A stretch of DNA of 64,000 bases from Cladorhizidae sp. MBARI D1340-BT2 (lineage: Eukaryota > Porifera > Demospongiae > Poecilosclerida > Cladorhizidae). The notes beneath the pieces are model-generated. The model did not search any database, was not told where the DNA came from, and saw only the letters and a list, made by a program, of their open reading frames with translations. Shown one piece after another: positions 27,838-40,320 of this stretch. Position 1 is the first letter of the stretch. Each line of letters opens with the position of its first letter. The DNA is taken from contig JAQNBH010000011.1 of NCBI GenBank assembly GCA_028752905.1, positions 22,871,341-22,935,340 of the forward strand, read 5' to 3'. A program made the position numbers and the translations under genes.

Positions 27838-28394
27838 TCAATCCTACTTGAGTCTCTGGGGTGTGTGGTTGTCGTGGTTATGGGGGTGGTCCGCTTATCC
27901 CCCAGTGGTAAACGTCTAGGGTCAGGGTCCCTCTGACGGTTGGGTGTGGTGTGAGTGGGTAAGGGTTGTTGTACATTTTCTCTCTCCCTATTGGGTAAGG
28001 GTCGTTTTTGGAATTCCACCTCCCGTTAAATGCATAACCACAGCTGTGTTCAATCCCTCATATGTGGGTATATCTAGGTTGCACATCGGCTGCTGCAACC
28101 ACCTTGGCAACCGTTGTAATGCTAACTCCTGGGCTATGAGGTAAAGCACAAGCATCCCAGATGCCTCCACCCACTTCCTCAATGATTGCCGGTGTGATCG
28201 GAACCACTTATCCGGTTTATCACTGTCGAAAGGTGTCTCAAACACTTGCCTACGATAGGTCTCTATGGATATACTATAGGTACTTAACAACACCCTCCTC
28301 ACTTCTCCATAATCATTCTGGTCCTGAGCGCTGAGTGTTGACACCGCAGTCAGTCCCTGTCCAGAGAGAGAGCCCCGGAGATACACACTCCACT
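27795..28394 (-). pseudogene. gag: Gag remnant (capsid-like part and zinc knuckle)
   Basis: From the satellite junction at 28394 downward there is a capsid-like stretch (WSVYLRGSLSGQ, then RRVLLSTYSISIETYRRQVF, then ALQRLPRWLQ) in one frame to about 28010. After a frameshift a basic, Pro/Thr-rich nucleocapsid region ends in a zinc knuckle, CFRCGQIGHFRR, at about 27810. The knuckle has Cys, Cys and His, but the fourth ligand is Val in this frame; a TGT codon is present one base out of phase. The gag start is missing because satellite DNA abuts it. Confidence 0.82.
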
Positions 28395-28997
28395 GTGCTC
28401 TGGTGTGTAGCAAGACGTGAACTCTGGTGTGCATCAAGCCATGAACTCTGGCGGGTATCAAGCTATGAACTCTGGTCTGTATCAAGCTATCAACTCGGGT
28501 GTGTAGCAAGTTATGAGGTCTTGTGTGTAGCAGTCATGAACTCTGTATCAAGCCATGAAGTCTAGCGTCTCAAGCCATGAACTCTGGTGTGTTTCAAGCC
28601 ATTAACTCTGGTGTGCATCAAGCCATGAACTCTGGTGTGTATCAAGCTTTTAACTCTGGTGTGCATCAACCTATGAACTCTGGTGTGCATCAAGCCATGA
28701 ACTCTGGTGTGCATCAAGCCATGAACTCTGGTGTTAAGCAAGCCATGAACTCTGGCGTGTATCAAGCTATGAATTCTTGTCTGTAGCAACACATGAACTC
28801 TGGTGTGTAGCAGTTATGAACTCCGTATCAGGCAATGAAATCTAGTGTGCAGAAAGCCTTGAACACTGGTGTGTTAAGCCATGTACTCTGGTGTGTTCCA
28901 AGCCATGAACTCTGGTTTGCATCAAGCCATGAACTCTGGTGTACAACAAGCCATGAACTCTGGTTTGCAACAAACCATGAACTCAGGTGTGCATTAA

Positions 28998-30400
28998 GCT
29001 ATGAACAATGAAATGCAGCAAGCTATGAACTCTGGTGTCTATCAAGCTATGTATGAACTCTGATGTGCATCAAGCCATGAACTCTGGTGTGTATCAAGCT
29101 ATTAACTCTAGTGTGTAGCAAGGCATGAACTCTGGTGTGTACGAGTCATGAATTCTGTATCAAGCCATGAACTCTGGTGGCTCGAGCCATGAACTCTGGT
29201 ATGTGTCAAGCCATGAACTCTGGTGTGCATCAAGCCATGAACTTTGGTTTGCATCGAGCCATGAACTCTGGTGTGCATCAAGCCATGAACACTGGTGTGC
29301 ATCAAGCCATGAACTCTGGTGTGCATCAAGCCATGAACTCTCTAGTGTGCATCAAGCCTTGAACTGTGGTGTGTAGCAAGCCATGAACACTGGTGTGCAT
29401 CAAGACATGTACTTTAGTTTGCATTGAGCAATGAACTCTGGTGTGCATCAAGCCATGAACTCTGGTGTGCATCAAGCCATGAACTCTGGTGTGCATCAAG
29501 CCATGAACCCTGGCTTGCATCAATCCATGAACTATGGTATGCATAAAGCCATGAACTGTGATGGGTATCAAGCTATGAACTCTGGTATGTAGCAAGCCAT
29601 GAACATTGGTGTGTGTCAAGCCATGAACTCTGGTTTGCATCAAGTCTCATGAACTCTTATATGCAGCAAGCCATGAACTATGGTGTGTATCAAGCTATAT
29701 GAACTCTGGTGTGTAGCAAAACATGAATTCTGCTGTGTATCAATCAAGCTATGAACTCCAGTCTATATCTAGCTGTATAAATTCTGTTGTGTAGCAAAAC
29801 ATGAACTCTTATGTGCATCAAGCCAAGAACTCTGGTGGGTATGAAGATATTCTAGTCTGTATCAAGCTATGAACTCGTGTGTGTATCAAGTTATGAGGTC
29901 TGGTGTGTAACAAGCTATGAACTCTGGGGTGTAGAAAGTCATGAACTCTGGCGCACAGTAAGCCATGAACTCCGGGGTGCATCAAGCCATGAAATCTGGT
30001 GTGTATTACGCTATGAACTCTGATGTGCAGCAAGACATGAACTCCGGTGAGCATCAAGCCATGAAGTTTGGTGTGCATCAAGCCATGAACACTGATGGGT
30101 AGCAAACTATGAACTCTGGTGTGTAGCAAGCCTTGAACTCTGTAACTAGCCATGAACTATAGGTGTCTCAAGCTATCAACTCTGTCTGGTGTACATCAAG
30201 CCATGAACTCTGCATGAAGCCATGAACTTTGATGTGCATAGAGCCATGAACTATGGTGTGCATGAAGCCATGAACTCTGGTGTACATCAAGCCATGAACT
30301 CTGGTGTGCATCAAGCCATGAACTCTGGTGTGCATCAAGCCATGAACTCTGGTGTGCATCAAGCCATGAACTTTGGTGTGCATCAAGCCATGAACACTGA
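28998..30400 (+). repeat. Left arm of ~1.4-kb inverted repeat
   Basis: The ordered series of variant units here matches the reverse complement of 34355-35763. Shared landmarks include the odd run GTATGAAGATATTCTAGTC (about 29838) and the GTGTATCAATCAAGC variant (about 29735), both present in reverse in the other arm. Confidence 0.85.
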
Positions 30401-30479
30401 TGGTGTGTCAAGCCATGAACTCTGGTGTGCATCAAGCCATGAACTATGGTGTGCATCAACCCATGAACTCTGGTGTGCA

Positions 30480-33150
30480 TCACCAATGAACTCTGGTTTG
30501 CATCAAGCCGTGAACTTTGGTGTGCATCAAGCCATGAACTCTGGTGGGTATCAAGCCAAGAACTCTGGTGTGTAGCAAGCCATGAACACTGAAGTGCAGC
30601 AAGCCATGAACTCTGGCATGAATCAAGCCATAACCTCTGGTGTGTATCAAGCTATCAACTCTGGTGGTTAGAAGACATGAACTCTGGTGTGTAGCAGTCA
30701 TGAACTCTGTAACAAGCCATGAACTCTGGTGTATCAAGCCATGAACTCTGGAGTGTTACAAGTCATGAACTCTGGTGTGCATCAAGCCATGAACTCTGGT
30801 GTGCATCAAATCATGAACTCTGGTGGGTATCAAGCCAAGAACTCTGTTGTGTAGCAAGCCATGAACTCTGGTGTGCATAATGCCATGACCTCTGGTGTGT
30901 AGCAAGGCATAAACTGCGTGCATCAAGCCATTAACTCTGGTGTGTATCAAGCTATGAATTCTGGTGTGTAGCAAGACGTGAACTCTGGTGTGTAGCAGTC
31001 ATGAACTCTGTATGAAGCCATGAACTCTGGTGTGCAGCAAACCATGAATGCTGGTGTGTTAAGCCATGTACTCTGGTATGTACCAAGCCATGAACTCTGG
31101 TATGCATCAAGCCATGAATTCTGGTGTGTATCAAGCGATGAATTCTGGTTTGTAGCAAGACATGAACTCTGGTGTGTAGCAGTCATGAACTCTGTATCAA
31201 GCCATGAACTCTGGTGTGCAGCAAACCATGAAATTTAGTTTGCATCAAGCAATGAACTCTTGTGTGCATCAAGCCATGAACTCTGGTATGCATCAAGCCA
31301 TGAAATTTAATTTGCATGAAGCAATGAACTCTGGTGTGCATCAAGCCATGAACTCTGGTGTGCATCAAGCCATGAACTATGGTGTGCATCAACCCATGAA
31401 CTCTGGTGTGCATCACCAATGAACTCTGGTTTGCATCAAGCCGTGAACTTTGGTGTGCATCAAGCCATGAACTCTGGTGGGTATCAAGCCAAGAACTCTG
31501 GTGTGTAGCAAGCCATGAACACTGAAGTGCAGCAAGCCATGAACTCTGGCATGAATCAAGCCATAACCTCTGGTGTGTATCAAGCTATCAACTCTGGTGG
31601 TTAGAAGACATGAACTCTGGTGTGTAGCAGTCATGAACTCTGTATCAAGCCATGAACTCTGGTGTATCAAGCCATGAACTCTGGAGTGTGTCAAGCCATG
31701 AACTCTGGTGTGCATCAAGCCATGAACTCTGGTGTGCATCACCAATGAACTCTGGTTTGCATCAAGCCGTGAACTTTGGTGTACATCAAGTCATGAACTC
31801 TGGTGGGTATCAAGCCAAGAACTCTGGTGTGTAGCAAGCCATGAACTCTCGTGTGCATAATGCCATGACCTCTGGTGTGTAGGAAGCCATAAACTGCGTG
31901 CATCAAGCCATTAACTCTGGTGTGCATCAAGCCATGAACTCTGGTTTGCATCAAGCCATGAACTCTTGTGTGTATCAAGCCATGAACTCTGGTGTGGATC
32001 AAGCCATGAACTCTGGTTTGCATCAATCCATGAACTTTGGTATGCATCAAGCCATGAACTGTGATGGGTATCAAGCTATGAACTCTGGTGTGTAGCAAGC
32101 CATGAACATTGGTGTGTGTCAAGCCATGAACTCTGGTTTGCATCAAGTCATGAACTCTGGTATGCATCAAGCCATGAACTATGGTGTGCATCAACCCATG
32201 AACTCTGGTGTGTATCACCAATGAACTCTGGTTTGCATCAAGCCGTGAACTTTGGTGTGCATAAAGCCATGAACTCTGGTGGGTATCAAGCCAAGAACTC
32301 TGGTGTGTAGCAAGCCATGAACACTGAAGTGCAGCAAGCCATGAACTCTGGCATGAATCAAGCCATAAACTCTGGTGTGTATCAAGCTATGAACTCTGGT
32401 GGTTAGAAGACATGAACTCTGGTGTGTAGCAGTCATGAACTCTGTAACAAGCCATGAACTCTGGTGTATCAAGCCATGAACTCTGGAGTGTTACAAGTCA
32501 TGAACTCTGGTGTGCATCAAGCCATGAACTCTGGTGTGCATCAAATCATGAACTCTGGTGGGTATCAAGCCAAGAACTCTGTTGTGTAGCAAGCCATGAA
32601 CTCTGGTGTGCATAATGCCATGACCTCTGGTGTGTAGCAAGGCATAAACTGCGTGCATCAAGCCATTAACTCTGGTGTGTATCAAGCTATGAATTCTGGT
32701 GTGTAGCAAGACATGAACGCTGGTGTGTAGCAGTCATGAACTCTGTATGAAGCCATGAACTCTGGTGTGCAGCAAACCATGAATGCTGGTGTGTTAAGCC
32801 ATGTACTCTGGTATGTACCAAGCCATGAACTCTGGTATGCATCAAGCCATGAATTCTGGTGTGTATCAAGCGATGAATTCTGGTGTGTAGCAAGACATGA
32901 ACTCTGGTGTGTAGCAGTCATGAACTCTGTATCAAGCCATGAACTCTGGTGTGCAGCAAACCATGAAATTTAGTTTGCATCAAGCAATGAACTCTTGTGT
33001 GCATCAAGCCATGAACTCTGGTATGCATCAAGCCATGAAATTTAATTTGCATGAAGCAATGAACTCTGGTGTGCATCAAGCCATGAACTCTGGTGTGCAT
33101 CAAGCCATGAACTCTTGTGTGCATCAATCCATGAATTCTGGTGTGCATCA
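30480..33150 (+). repeat. 1,735-bp tandem duplication in satellite block 2
   Basis: The segment from about 30480 to 31410 is repeated from about 32215 to 33145 at a constant offset of 1,735 bp (30756 and 32491, 30947 and 32682, 31183 and 32918). A partial third version of its first part begins near 31413. Differences are isolated substitutions. Confidence 0.85.
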
Positions 33151-33940
33151 AGCCATTAACTCAGGTGTGCATCAAGCCATCAACTTTGATGTGCAACAAG
33201 CCAAGAACTCTGGTGTGTATCAGGCTATGAACTCTGGTGTCATGCACTCTGGTGTATATCAGTCATGAACTCTGTATCAAGCCATGAACTCTGATGTCTT
33301 AAGCCATGAACTCTGGAGTGTGTCAAGCCATAAACTCTTGTGTGCATCAAGCTAGGAACTCTGGTCTGTATCAAGCTATATGAACTCTGGTGTGTAGCAA
33401 AACATAAATTCTGGTATGAATCAAGCAAGCTATAAACTCCATTGCTATATGAATTCTGGTGTGTAGCAAGCCATGAACTCTGGCGGGAATCAAGCTATGA
33501 ATTCTGGTCTGTATCAAGCTATGGACTCTGGTGTGTAGCAAGTTATGAGGTCTGGTGTGTAGCAGTCATGAACTCTGTATTAAGCCATGAACTCTGGTGT
33601 CTCAAGCCATGAACTCCGGTTTGCAGCAAGCCATACACTCTGGTGTGCATCAAGCCATGAACTTCGGTGTGCATCAAGCCATGATCTCTGGTGGGTATGA
33701 AGCTATGAACTCTGTTGTGTAGCAAACCATGCACACAGGCATGCAGCAAGCCATGAACTCTGGCATGCAGAGGCCATGAACTCTGGTGTGTATCAAGCTA
33801 TTAACTCTGGGGTGTAGCAAGACATGAAATTTGGCGTACAGCAAGCCATGAACTCCGGGGTGCATCAAGCTATGAAATCTGGTGTGTATCAAGCTATGAA
33901 CTCTGGTGTGCAGCAAGAGATGAATTCTGGTGTGTTGCCA

Positions 33941-35763
33941 GAGTACATGGCTTAACACACCAGCATTCAAGGTTTGCTGCACACCAGAGTTCATGGCTTG
34001 ATACAGAGTTCATGACCGCTACACACCAGAGTTCATGTCTTGCTACACAGACCAGAATTCTTAGCTAGATACACACAAGAGTTACTGGCTTGATGCACGC
34101 CAGAGTTCATGCCTTACTACATAGCAGAGTTCATGGCTTGATGCACACCAGAGTTCATGGCTTGTTGCACACCAGAGTTCATGACTTGATGCTCACCAGA
34201 GTTAATAGCTTGATACACACCAGTGTTCATGGCTTGAAGCACACCAGAGTTCATGGCTTGAAACACACCATAGTTCATGGCTTTAGACGCCTGACTTCAT
34301 GGCTTGATAGAGAGTTCATGACTGCTACACACCACAGTTCATGTCCTGCTACACAACAGTGTTCATAGCTTGATGCACACCAAAATTTATGGCTTGATGC
34401 ACACCAGAGTTCATGGCTTGATGCAAACCAGAGTTCATGGCTTGATGCACACCAGAGTTCATGGCTTGAACTACACCAGAGTTCATGGCTTCATGCACAT
34501 CATCGTTCATAGCTCGATGCACACCAAAGTTCATGGCTTGATGCACACCAGAGTTCATGGCTTGATGTACACCAGAGTTCATGGCTTGAGACATTTATAG
34601 TTCATGGCTAGTTATAGACTTCATGAAGGCAACACACCAGAATTCATCTCTTGATGCACACCAGAGTTCATGGCTTGATGCACACCAGAGTTCATGGCTT
34701 GATGCAAACCAGAGTTCATGGCTTGCTGTACGCCAGAGTTCATGTCTTTCTACACCCCAGAGTTCATAGCTTGATACACACAAGACCTCATAACTTGATA
34801 CATACACGAGTTCATAGCTTGATACAGACTAGAATATCTTCATACCCACCAGAATTCTTGGCTTGATGCACATAAGAGTTCATGTTTTGCTACACAACAG
34901 AATTTATACAGCTTGATATAGACTGGAGTTCATAGCTTGATTGATACACAGCAGAATTCATGTTTTGCTACACACCAGAGTTCATATAGCTTGATACACA
35001 CCATAGTTCATGGCTTGCTGCATACCAGAGTTCATGACTTGATGCAAACCAGAGCTCATGGCTTGACACACACCAATTTTCATGGCTTGCTACACATCAG
35101 AGTTCATAGCTTGATACCCATCACAGTTCATGGCTTGATGCATACCAAAGTTCATGGATTGATGCAAGCCAGAGTTCATGGCTCGATGCACACCAGAGTT
35201 CACGGCTTGATACACACAAGAGTTCATGGCTTGATGCAAACCAGAGTTCATGGCTTGATGGACACCAGAGTTCATTGCTCAATGCAAACTAAAATACATG
35301 TCTTGATGCACACCAGTGTTCATGGCTTACTACACACCACAGTTCAAGGCTTGATGCACACTAGAGTTCATGGCTTGATGCACACCAGAGTTAATGGGTT
35401 GATGCTCACCAGAGTTCATGGCTTGATGCACACTAGAGTTCATGGCTTGATGCATACCAGAGTTCATGGCTTGATGCACACCAGAGTTCATGGCTTGATG
35501 CACACCAGTGTTCATGGCTTGATGCACACCAGAGTTCATGGCTCGATGCAAACCAAAGTTCATGGTTTGATGCACACCAGAGTTCATGGCTTGACACATA
35601 CCAGATACAGAATTCATGACTCGTACACACCAGAGTTCATGCCTTGCTACACAGAGTTAATAGCTTGATACACACCAGTGTTCATGGCTTGATGCAAATC
35701 AGAGTTCATACATAGCTTGATAGACACCAGAGTTTATAGCTTGCTGCATTCCATTGTTCATAG
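33941..35763 (-). repeat. 24-bp satellite array, inverted block
   Basis: At about 33941 the unit changes strand within a few bases: before it GAATTCTGGTGTGTTG, after it CCAGAGTACATGGC. From here to 35763 the unit reads on the minus strand, giving the longest open reading of the array on the plus strand (243 codons from 34937, HTRVHGLM repeats). About 76 units. Confidence 0.95.
34355..35763 (-). repeat. Right arm of ~1.4-kb inverted repeat
   Basis: Reverse-complement partner of 28998-30400, including the landmarks at about 34835 (AGAATATCTTCATACCC) and about 34945 (GCTTGATTGATACAC). The spacer between the arms is about 4 kb. The arm ends exactly where the satellite ends. Confidence 0.85.
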
Positions 35764-38700
35764 CTTCTTACGGGTTAAAAAAGGAAGATTTCTCACCAAA
35801 AGACCTTTCATGTCATTTAAAGAGTAGAAACAGTTCTATATTGTTGAACAGGAAGCTGAAGTGCCAATTTTGACTCAAAACCCTTAAATGGAGGTTAAAA
35901 AGATAATATTTCTCAACAAAAGACGTTTTCTGTCATTTAAAGAGTAGAAACAGTTCCATAATGTTGAAGAGGAAGCTAAAGTGCTATTTTGACAAGATTT
36001 GCGATTTCAGATAATTTTTCTTCAAAGACGTACCAATTGGAGCAAAATAGAGCTTCTTTCGGTTTAAAACGGAAGATTTCTCACCAAAAGACATTTACTA
36101 TCGTTTAAAGAGGTAGAAACAGTTCCATAATGTTGAAAAATAAGCTGATTTCAGACTTTTTCCCCTCAAAATGCTCAAAAACGACCTTATTGGATCTTAT
36201 TTCGTTATAAAGGGAAGATTTCTCAGAAACCTAAAGATGTTTTTGTCATTAAGAGACAAAGAGTTCATAAATGTTTAAAAGGAAGCCATTTTGAAAAGTT
36301 TTAGCGACGTAAGAGAGTTTTTACTCAAAATCCTCCTATTGGAGATCTTTTTTTGGTTAAAAATCGGAAATTTAACTTTTTCGATCGTTTAAAGAGTAGA
36401 AACTGCTCCAAAATATTGAAAAGGAAGCTAATTCTGTAATTTTGAAAAGATTGAGCGACTTAAGACAGTTTTCACTCAAAATGCTCAATAATGTTCTAGG
36501 ACGGATAAAAATGGAAGATTTCTCACCAAAAGACATTATCTGATGTTTAAAGAGTAGGAACAGTTCCATATTGTTGACAATAACATATATGCATATATGC
36601 ATATTTTAGCATTTAAGACATTTTTTCATTGCTTAAAATGTATTAAAATAAACCAATCGCTTAAAAAGGGGAGATTTCTCACCAAAAGACGTTTTCTGAC
36701 AAGAGTAGAAGTAGTTCCATAATGTTAAAAAGGAGCCATTTTGGGCGATTTCAGACAGTTTTTCCTCAAAACGCTCAAAAAGGACCCAATTGGGAGCTTA
36801 AATAGGAAGATTTCTCACGAAAAGACGTTTCTGTCGTTTAAAGAGTAGAAACAGTTTTATAATGTTGAAAAGGAAGCTAATGTGCCCATTTGGACAAGAA
36901 TGAGCGATTACACAGTTTTTTCCTCCAAAAGCTCAAAAAGATCCCATATTGAGTAAAATAGAGCTTCTTTGGGTTTAAAAGACGTTTTCTGTCATTTAAA
37001 GACTAGAAACAGTTCCATAATGTGAAAGGGAAGCTTATTTGCCATTTTAACAAGATTGAGCGATTTCAGACCTTTTTCCTCAAAACGCACTAAAAGATCC
37101 TGTGAGCTGTTAAAAACAGATTTCTCACAGTGTAAGACAGTTTTTCGAGTACAAACAGTTCTATAATGTTCAAATGGAAGCTAATTGCAAGAATGAGCGA
37201 TGTCAGACTGTTTTTCTTTAAAACGCTTAGAAACGTCCAAAATGCATTAAAATAGCACAAAAAAAATCTGACATTTTAAGAGTACAGTTCCATAATGTTG
37301 GCTAATTTGCAATTTTGATAAAATTGAGCGATTGCAGACAGTTTTTCCTGAAAACGCTCATAAACGTCCCAATTGGAGCAAACGAGTTTCTTTCGGGTTA
37401 AAAACGAAATATTTCTAAGATTTAAACAGTTTTTCTTCAAAACGCTCTAAAACGTTCCAATTGGGAGCTTCTTTCTTTTTAAAACGGAAGATTTCTCACC
37501 AAAAGACATTTACTCTTGTTTAAGGAGGTAGAAACAGTTCAATAATGTTGAATGAAATGTAAGCTAAAGTGCCCATTTTGACAAGAATGTGCGATTTCAG
37601 ACAGTTTTTCCTCAAAACACTCAAAAAGTCCCAATTGGATCAAAGTAGTTACTTTCGGTTAAAAACGGAAGATTTCTCACCAAAAGACGTTTCCTGTCGT
37701 TTGTAGAGTAGAAACAGTTCTATAATGTTGAAAATGAAGCCATTTTGAACAGAATGACAGGTTATTCCTCAAAACGCTCAAAATAGAGCTGCTTTCAGTT
37801 AAAATGGATATTTCTCCAAAAAAAGACGTTTTCAGTCATTTAAAGAGTAGAAACATTTCCATAATGTTGAAGAGGAAGCTAATGTGCCATTTTGACAAGA
37901 TTTAGACCGTTTTTCTTCAAACCGCTCAAAAACGTACCAATTGGGAGCTTATTTCCATTTAAAATGGAAGATTTCTCACCAAAAGACATTTAACCTTGTT
38001 TAAAGAGTTAGAAACAGTTCAATAATGTTGAAAAGTAAGCTAAAGTGCCCATTTTGAAAAGAATGAGCGATATCTGACAATTTTTTCTAAAAATGCTCAA
38101 AAACGTCCCTATTGGAGCAAGGTAGAGCTTCTTTCAGATAAAAATGTGAGATTTCTCACCAAAATACCTTTTCTGTCGTGAAATGCTGAAAAGTAACGTG
38201 CACATTTTGAATTGAATTAGCGATTTCTTAAAACGATTTAAAATAATCATAAAAGGGAGAGATTTCTCACCAAAAGACGTTTTCTGACATTATAAGAGTA
38301 GAAACAGTTCCATAATGGCTAATTTGCGATTTCAGACATTTTTCCCTCAAAACACTCAAAAACGTCACAATTGGGAGGTTAAAAACGGAAGATTTCTCAC
38401 CAAAAGACGTTTTCAGACGTTTAAAGAGTAGAAACAGTTCTATAATGTTGAAAAGGAAGCTAATGTGCCCATTTTACATAAATGAGCGAAATGCGTCCCA
38501 ATTGGAGCAAAATAGAGCTGCTTTCGGTTAAAAAGGTGATATTTCTCACCAAAATGTTTTCTGTCATTTAAAGAGTAGAAACAGTTCACTGTTGAATAGT
38601 TCCATAGAAACTAAATAGCGATTTTGAGATACTTCAGCCTTTTTTCCCTCAAAAACTACCAATTGGAGCAAAATAGAGCATCTTACGGATAAAAAGTTGA

Positions 38701-39245
38701 TTTCTCACCAAAAGAAGTTTTCTGTAGTTTAAAGAGTAGAAACAGTTCCATAATGTTGAAAATGAAGCTAGTTTGCACCTTTGGAAAAGATTGAGCGATT
38801 TAAGACAGTTTTTTCTCAAAATGCTCTAAAACATCCCAATAGGAGGGACATTTATCACTTTAAGAGTAGGAACAGTCCTATAATTTTGAAATGGAAGCTA
38901 ATTGCCCATTATGATGAGTGATTCGAGACAGTTTTTCCTCAAAATGTTGAAAAAGTCCCAATTGGAGCAAAGTAGAGGTTTTTTCAGTTAAAACGGCAGA
39001 TTTCTCATAAAAAGACATTTACTCTCATTTAAAGAGTACAAGTTTGAGCGATTTCAGACTTGTTTTTTTAAATTGCACTAAAATATCCCAATTGTCACAA
39101 AATATAGCTTAAAAATGGAATATTTCTCACAAAAGTCGTTTAAAAGAGTAGAAACAGTTTTATAATAACAAGAATGAGCGATTTCAGAGAGTTTTTTCTC
39201 AAAACACTCAAAAACGTCCCTATTGGCTCAATTTTATTTATAACA
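35764..39245. repeat. Diverged AT-rich tandem repeat, ~120-190 bp unit
   Basis: About twenty degenerate copies of a unit with three recognisable blocks in fixed order: GGAAGATTTCTCACCAAAAG, then AAAGAGTAGAAACAGTTCC with ATAATGTTGAAAAGGAAGC, then GAGCGATTTCAGACAG with TTTTTCCTCAAAACGCTC. Copy length varies through many small deletions, which suggests an old array no longer homogenised. No open frame of note and no similarity to the 24-bp satellite, which ends at its left edge. Confidence 0.9.
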
Positions 39246-40320
39246 AAAATATATCCTTGGGGGGTGGGGGGGGGGAAGTTACTGACAAAATGTTTTTAAC
39301 CTGTAGTACCCATTAGTACCCCTTGCAAGACATCTTGTTCTCTTGCAAGAAGGGCGAGTTCAGATTACCAGGGCATTGCATATCAGAAGTAAGGAGGTAA
39401 GCTTTGCATTATATGATATCCTTATTAAAAAATTATTTCCCATAACAATCATCATTTGATATCGACCCAATGGGAGAAGTGGAGCACCATTGTAGTTAAG
39501 GTGATGCGAAGGTGATGTGATAGTGATTTCATACTCAGATGTAATAGTGGCCTGATCATCTTGGTGCATTTGTGGTTCTAACTGCAAGTGTTGAGATGCT
39601 GCCTTGAGACCTAGTACTTGATAAACTAACAGAATGTATATATCTGAAAAATTAAATGTTTTGTTGTGTGAAATTCTGAAGTTCAGAAATTAACAATATA
39701 ATTCTTCATAAAAGTTTATTCTAAGCAATCTGCAAGAAGAAGAAGAAGAAGAAACATCAAGAAAGGAAGTCATCCAGACCATTGGCAAGACTTTAGCTAT
39801 TCCTCTGTGTGATATGTTGCATAGAATCCTCCAAACTTCTCAAACTGGCCACCAAAAGAGTTCTAATCATAACTGTGGCCAATGTTGGACTATCATGGTG
39901 CATTATACTTGTACTTATCATGGTGCGAGTGTTTTCAACATCTGGTAAGCAATGTGGTGGGTGGGAAAATTGCAATAACCTTCAGCACTAAGATTCTAAG
40001 ATTGCCCAGGATAAAAAAAACTCACTATATGTGCGGATGGGGAGGGAATTTTTTTCCACGGTTTTGAATTTTCACACTATTTGTCATAACTTTTTTGTTC
40101 TCCATTTCTTATGTTATTTTGAAGACAACTGTAGTGCATTTGCTGCTCTTTCTAAATCTAAAGGTTTGTGCATAGCTACTTCCTAAGTCAAGATATGGTA
40201 ACTTGATTGCCTCACTTGTCTGTGCTTTGAAGTTGAGCTTACCTGACCTTCACACTTTAATGTGGTTGGCAGAACCACTGATGTGGAAAATGCATTGAAA
40301 GAATCAACAAATCATCTGTC
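39246..40320. other. Unassigned region with G-run and GAA repeat
   Basis: Unique sequence with a guanine run at 39259-39275 (one T within it) and a short GAA repeat near 39740. Short open frames on both strands, at most 75 codons, show no recognisable domain. I see no gene here. Confidence 0.5.

Larger units (their letters stand above)
24303..28394 (-). mobile_element. Ty3/gypsy-type retrotransposon with Gmr1-like domain order
   Basis: Read on the minus strand, the order is gag (28394-27795), protease, integrase (27100-26045), then reverse transcriptase and RNase H (26044-24374). Sequence motifs are Ty3/gypsy-like (YHPQTDGMVERFN, FLGLSGYYRRFI), but integrase lies before RT as in Ty1/copia. 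This is the arrangement known for Gmr1-like elements. A purine-rich tract (reverse complement of 24303-24351) follows the RNase H stop and could be the polypurine tract. I found no paired LTR. The gag end is cut off by satellite DNA at 28394, so the 5' LTR and gag start are missing. Confidence 0.9.
28395..33940 (+). repeat. 24-bp satellite array, block 2 (same orientation as block 1)
   Basis: The same MNSGVHQA-type unit as block 1, about 230 copies, resuming directly at the truncated gag. Units here are on average more diverged from one another than in block 1. The reading frames on both strands are again by-products of the 24-bp period. Confidence 0.96.

Noticed and set aside
39360..39991. 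Short overlapping open frames on both strands near 39.4-40.0 kb
   Set aside because: At most 75 codons, no domain, and comparable length expected by chance in this composition.
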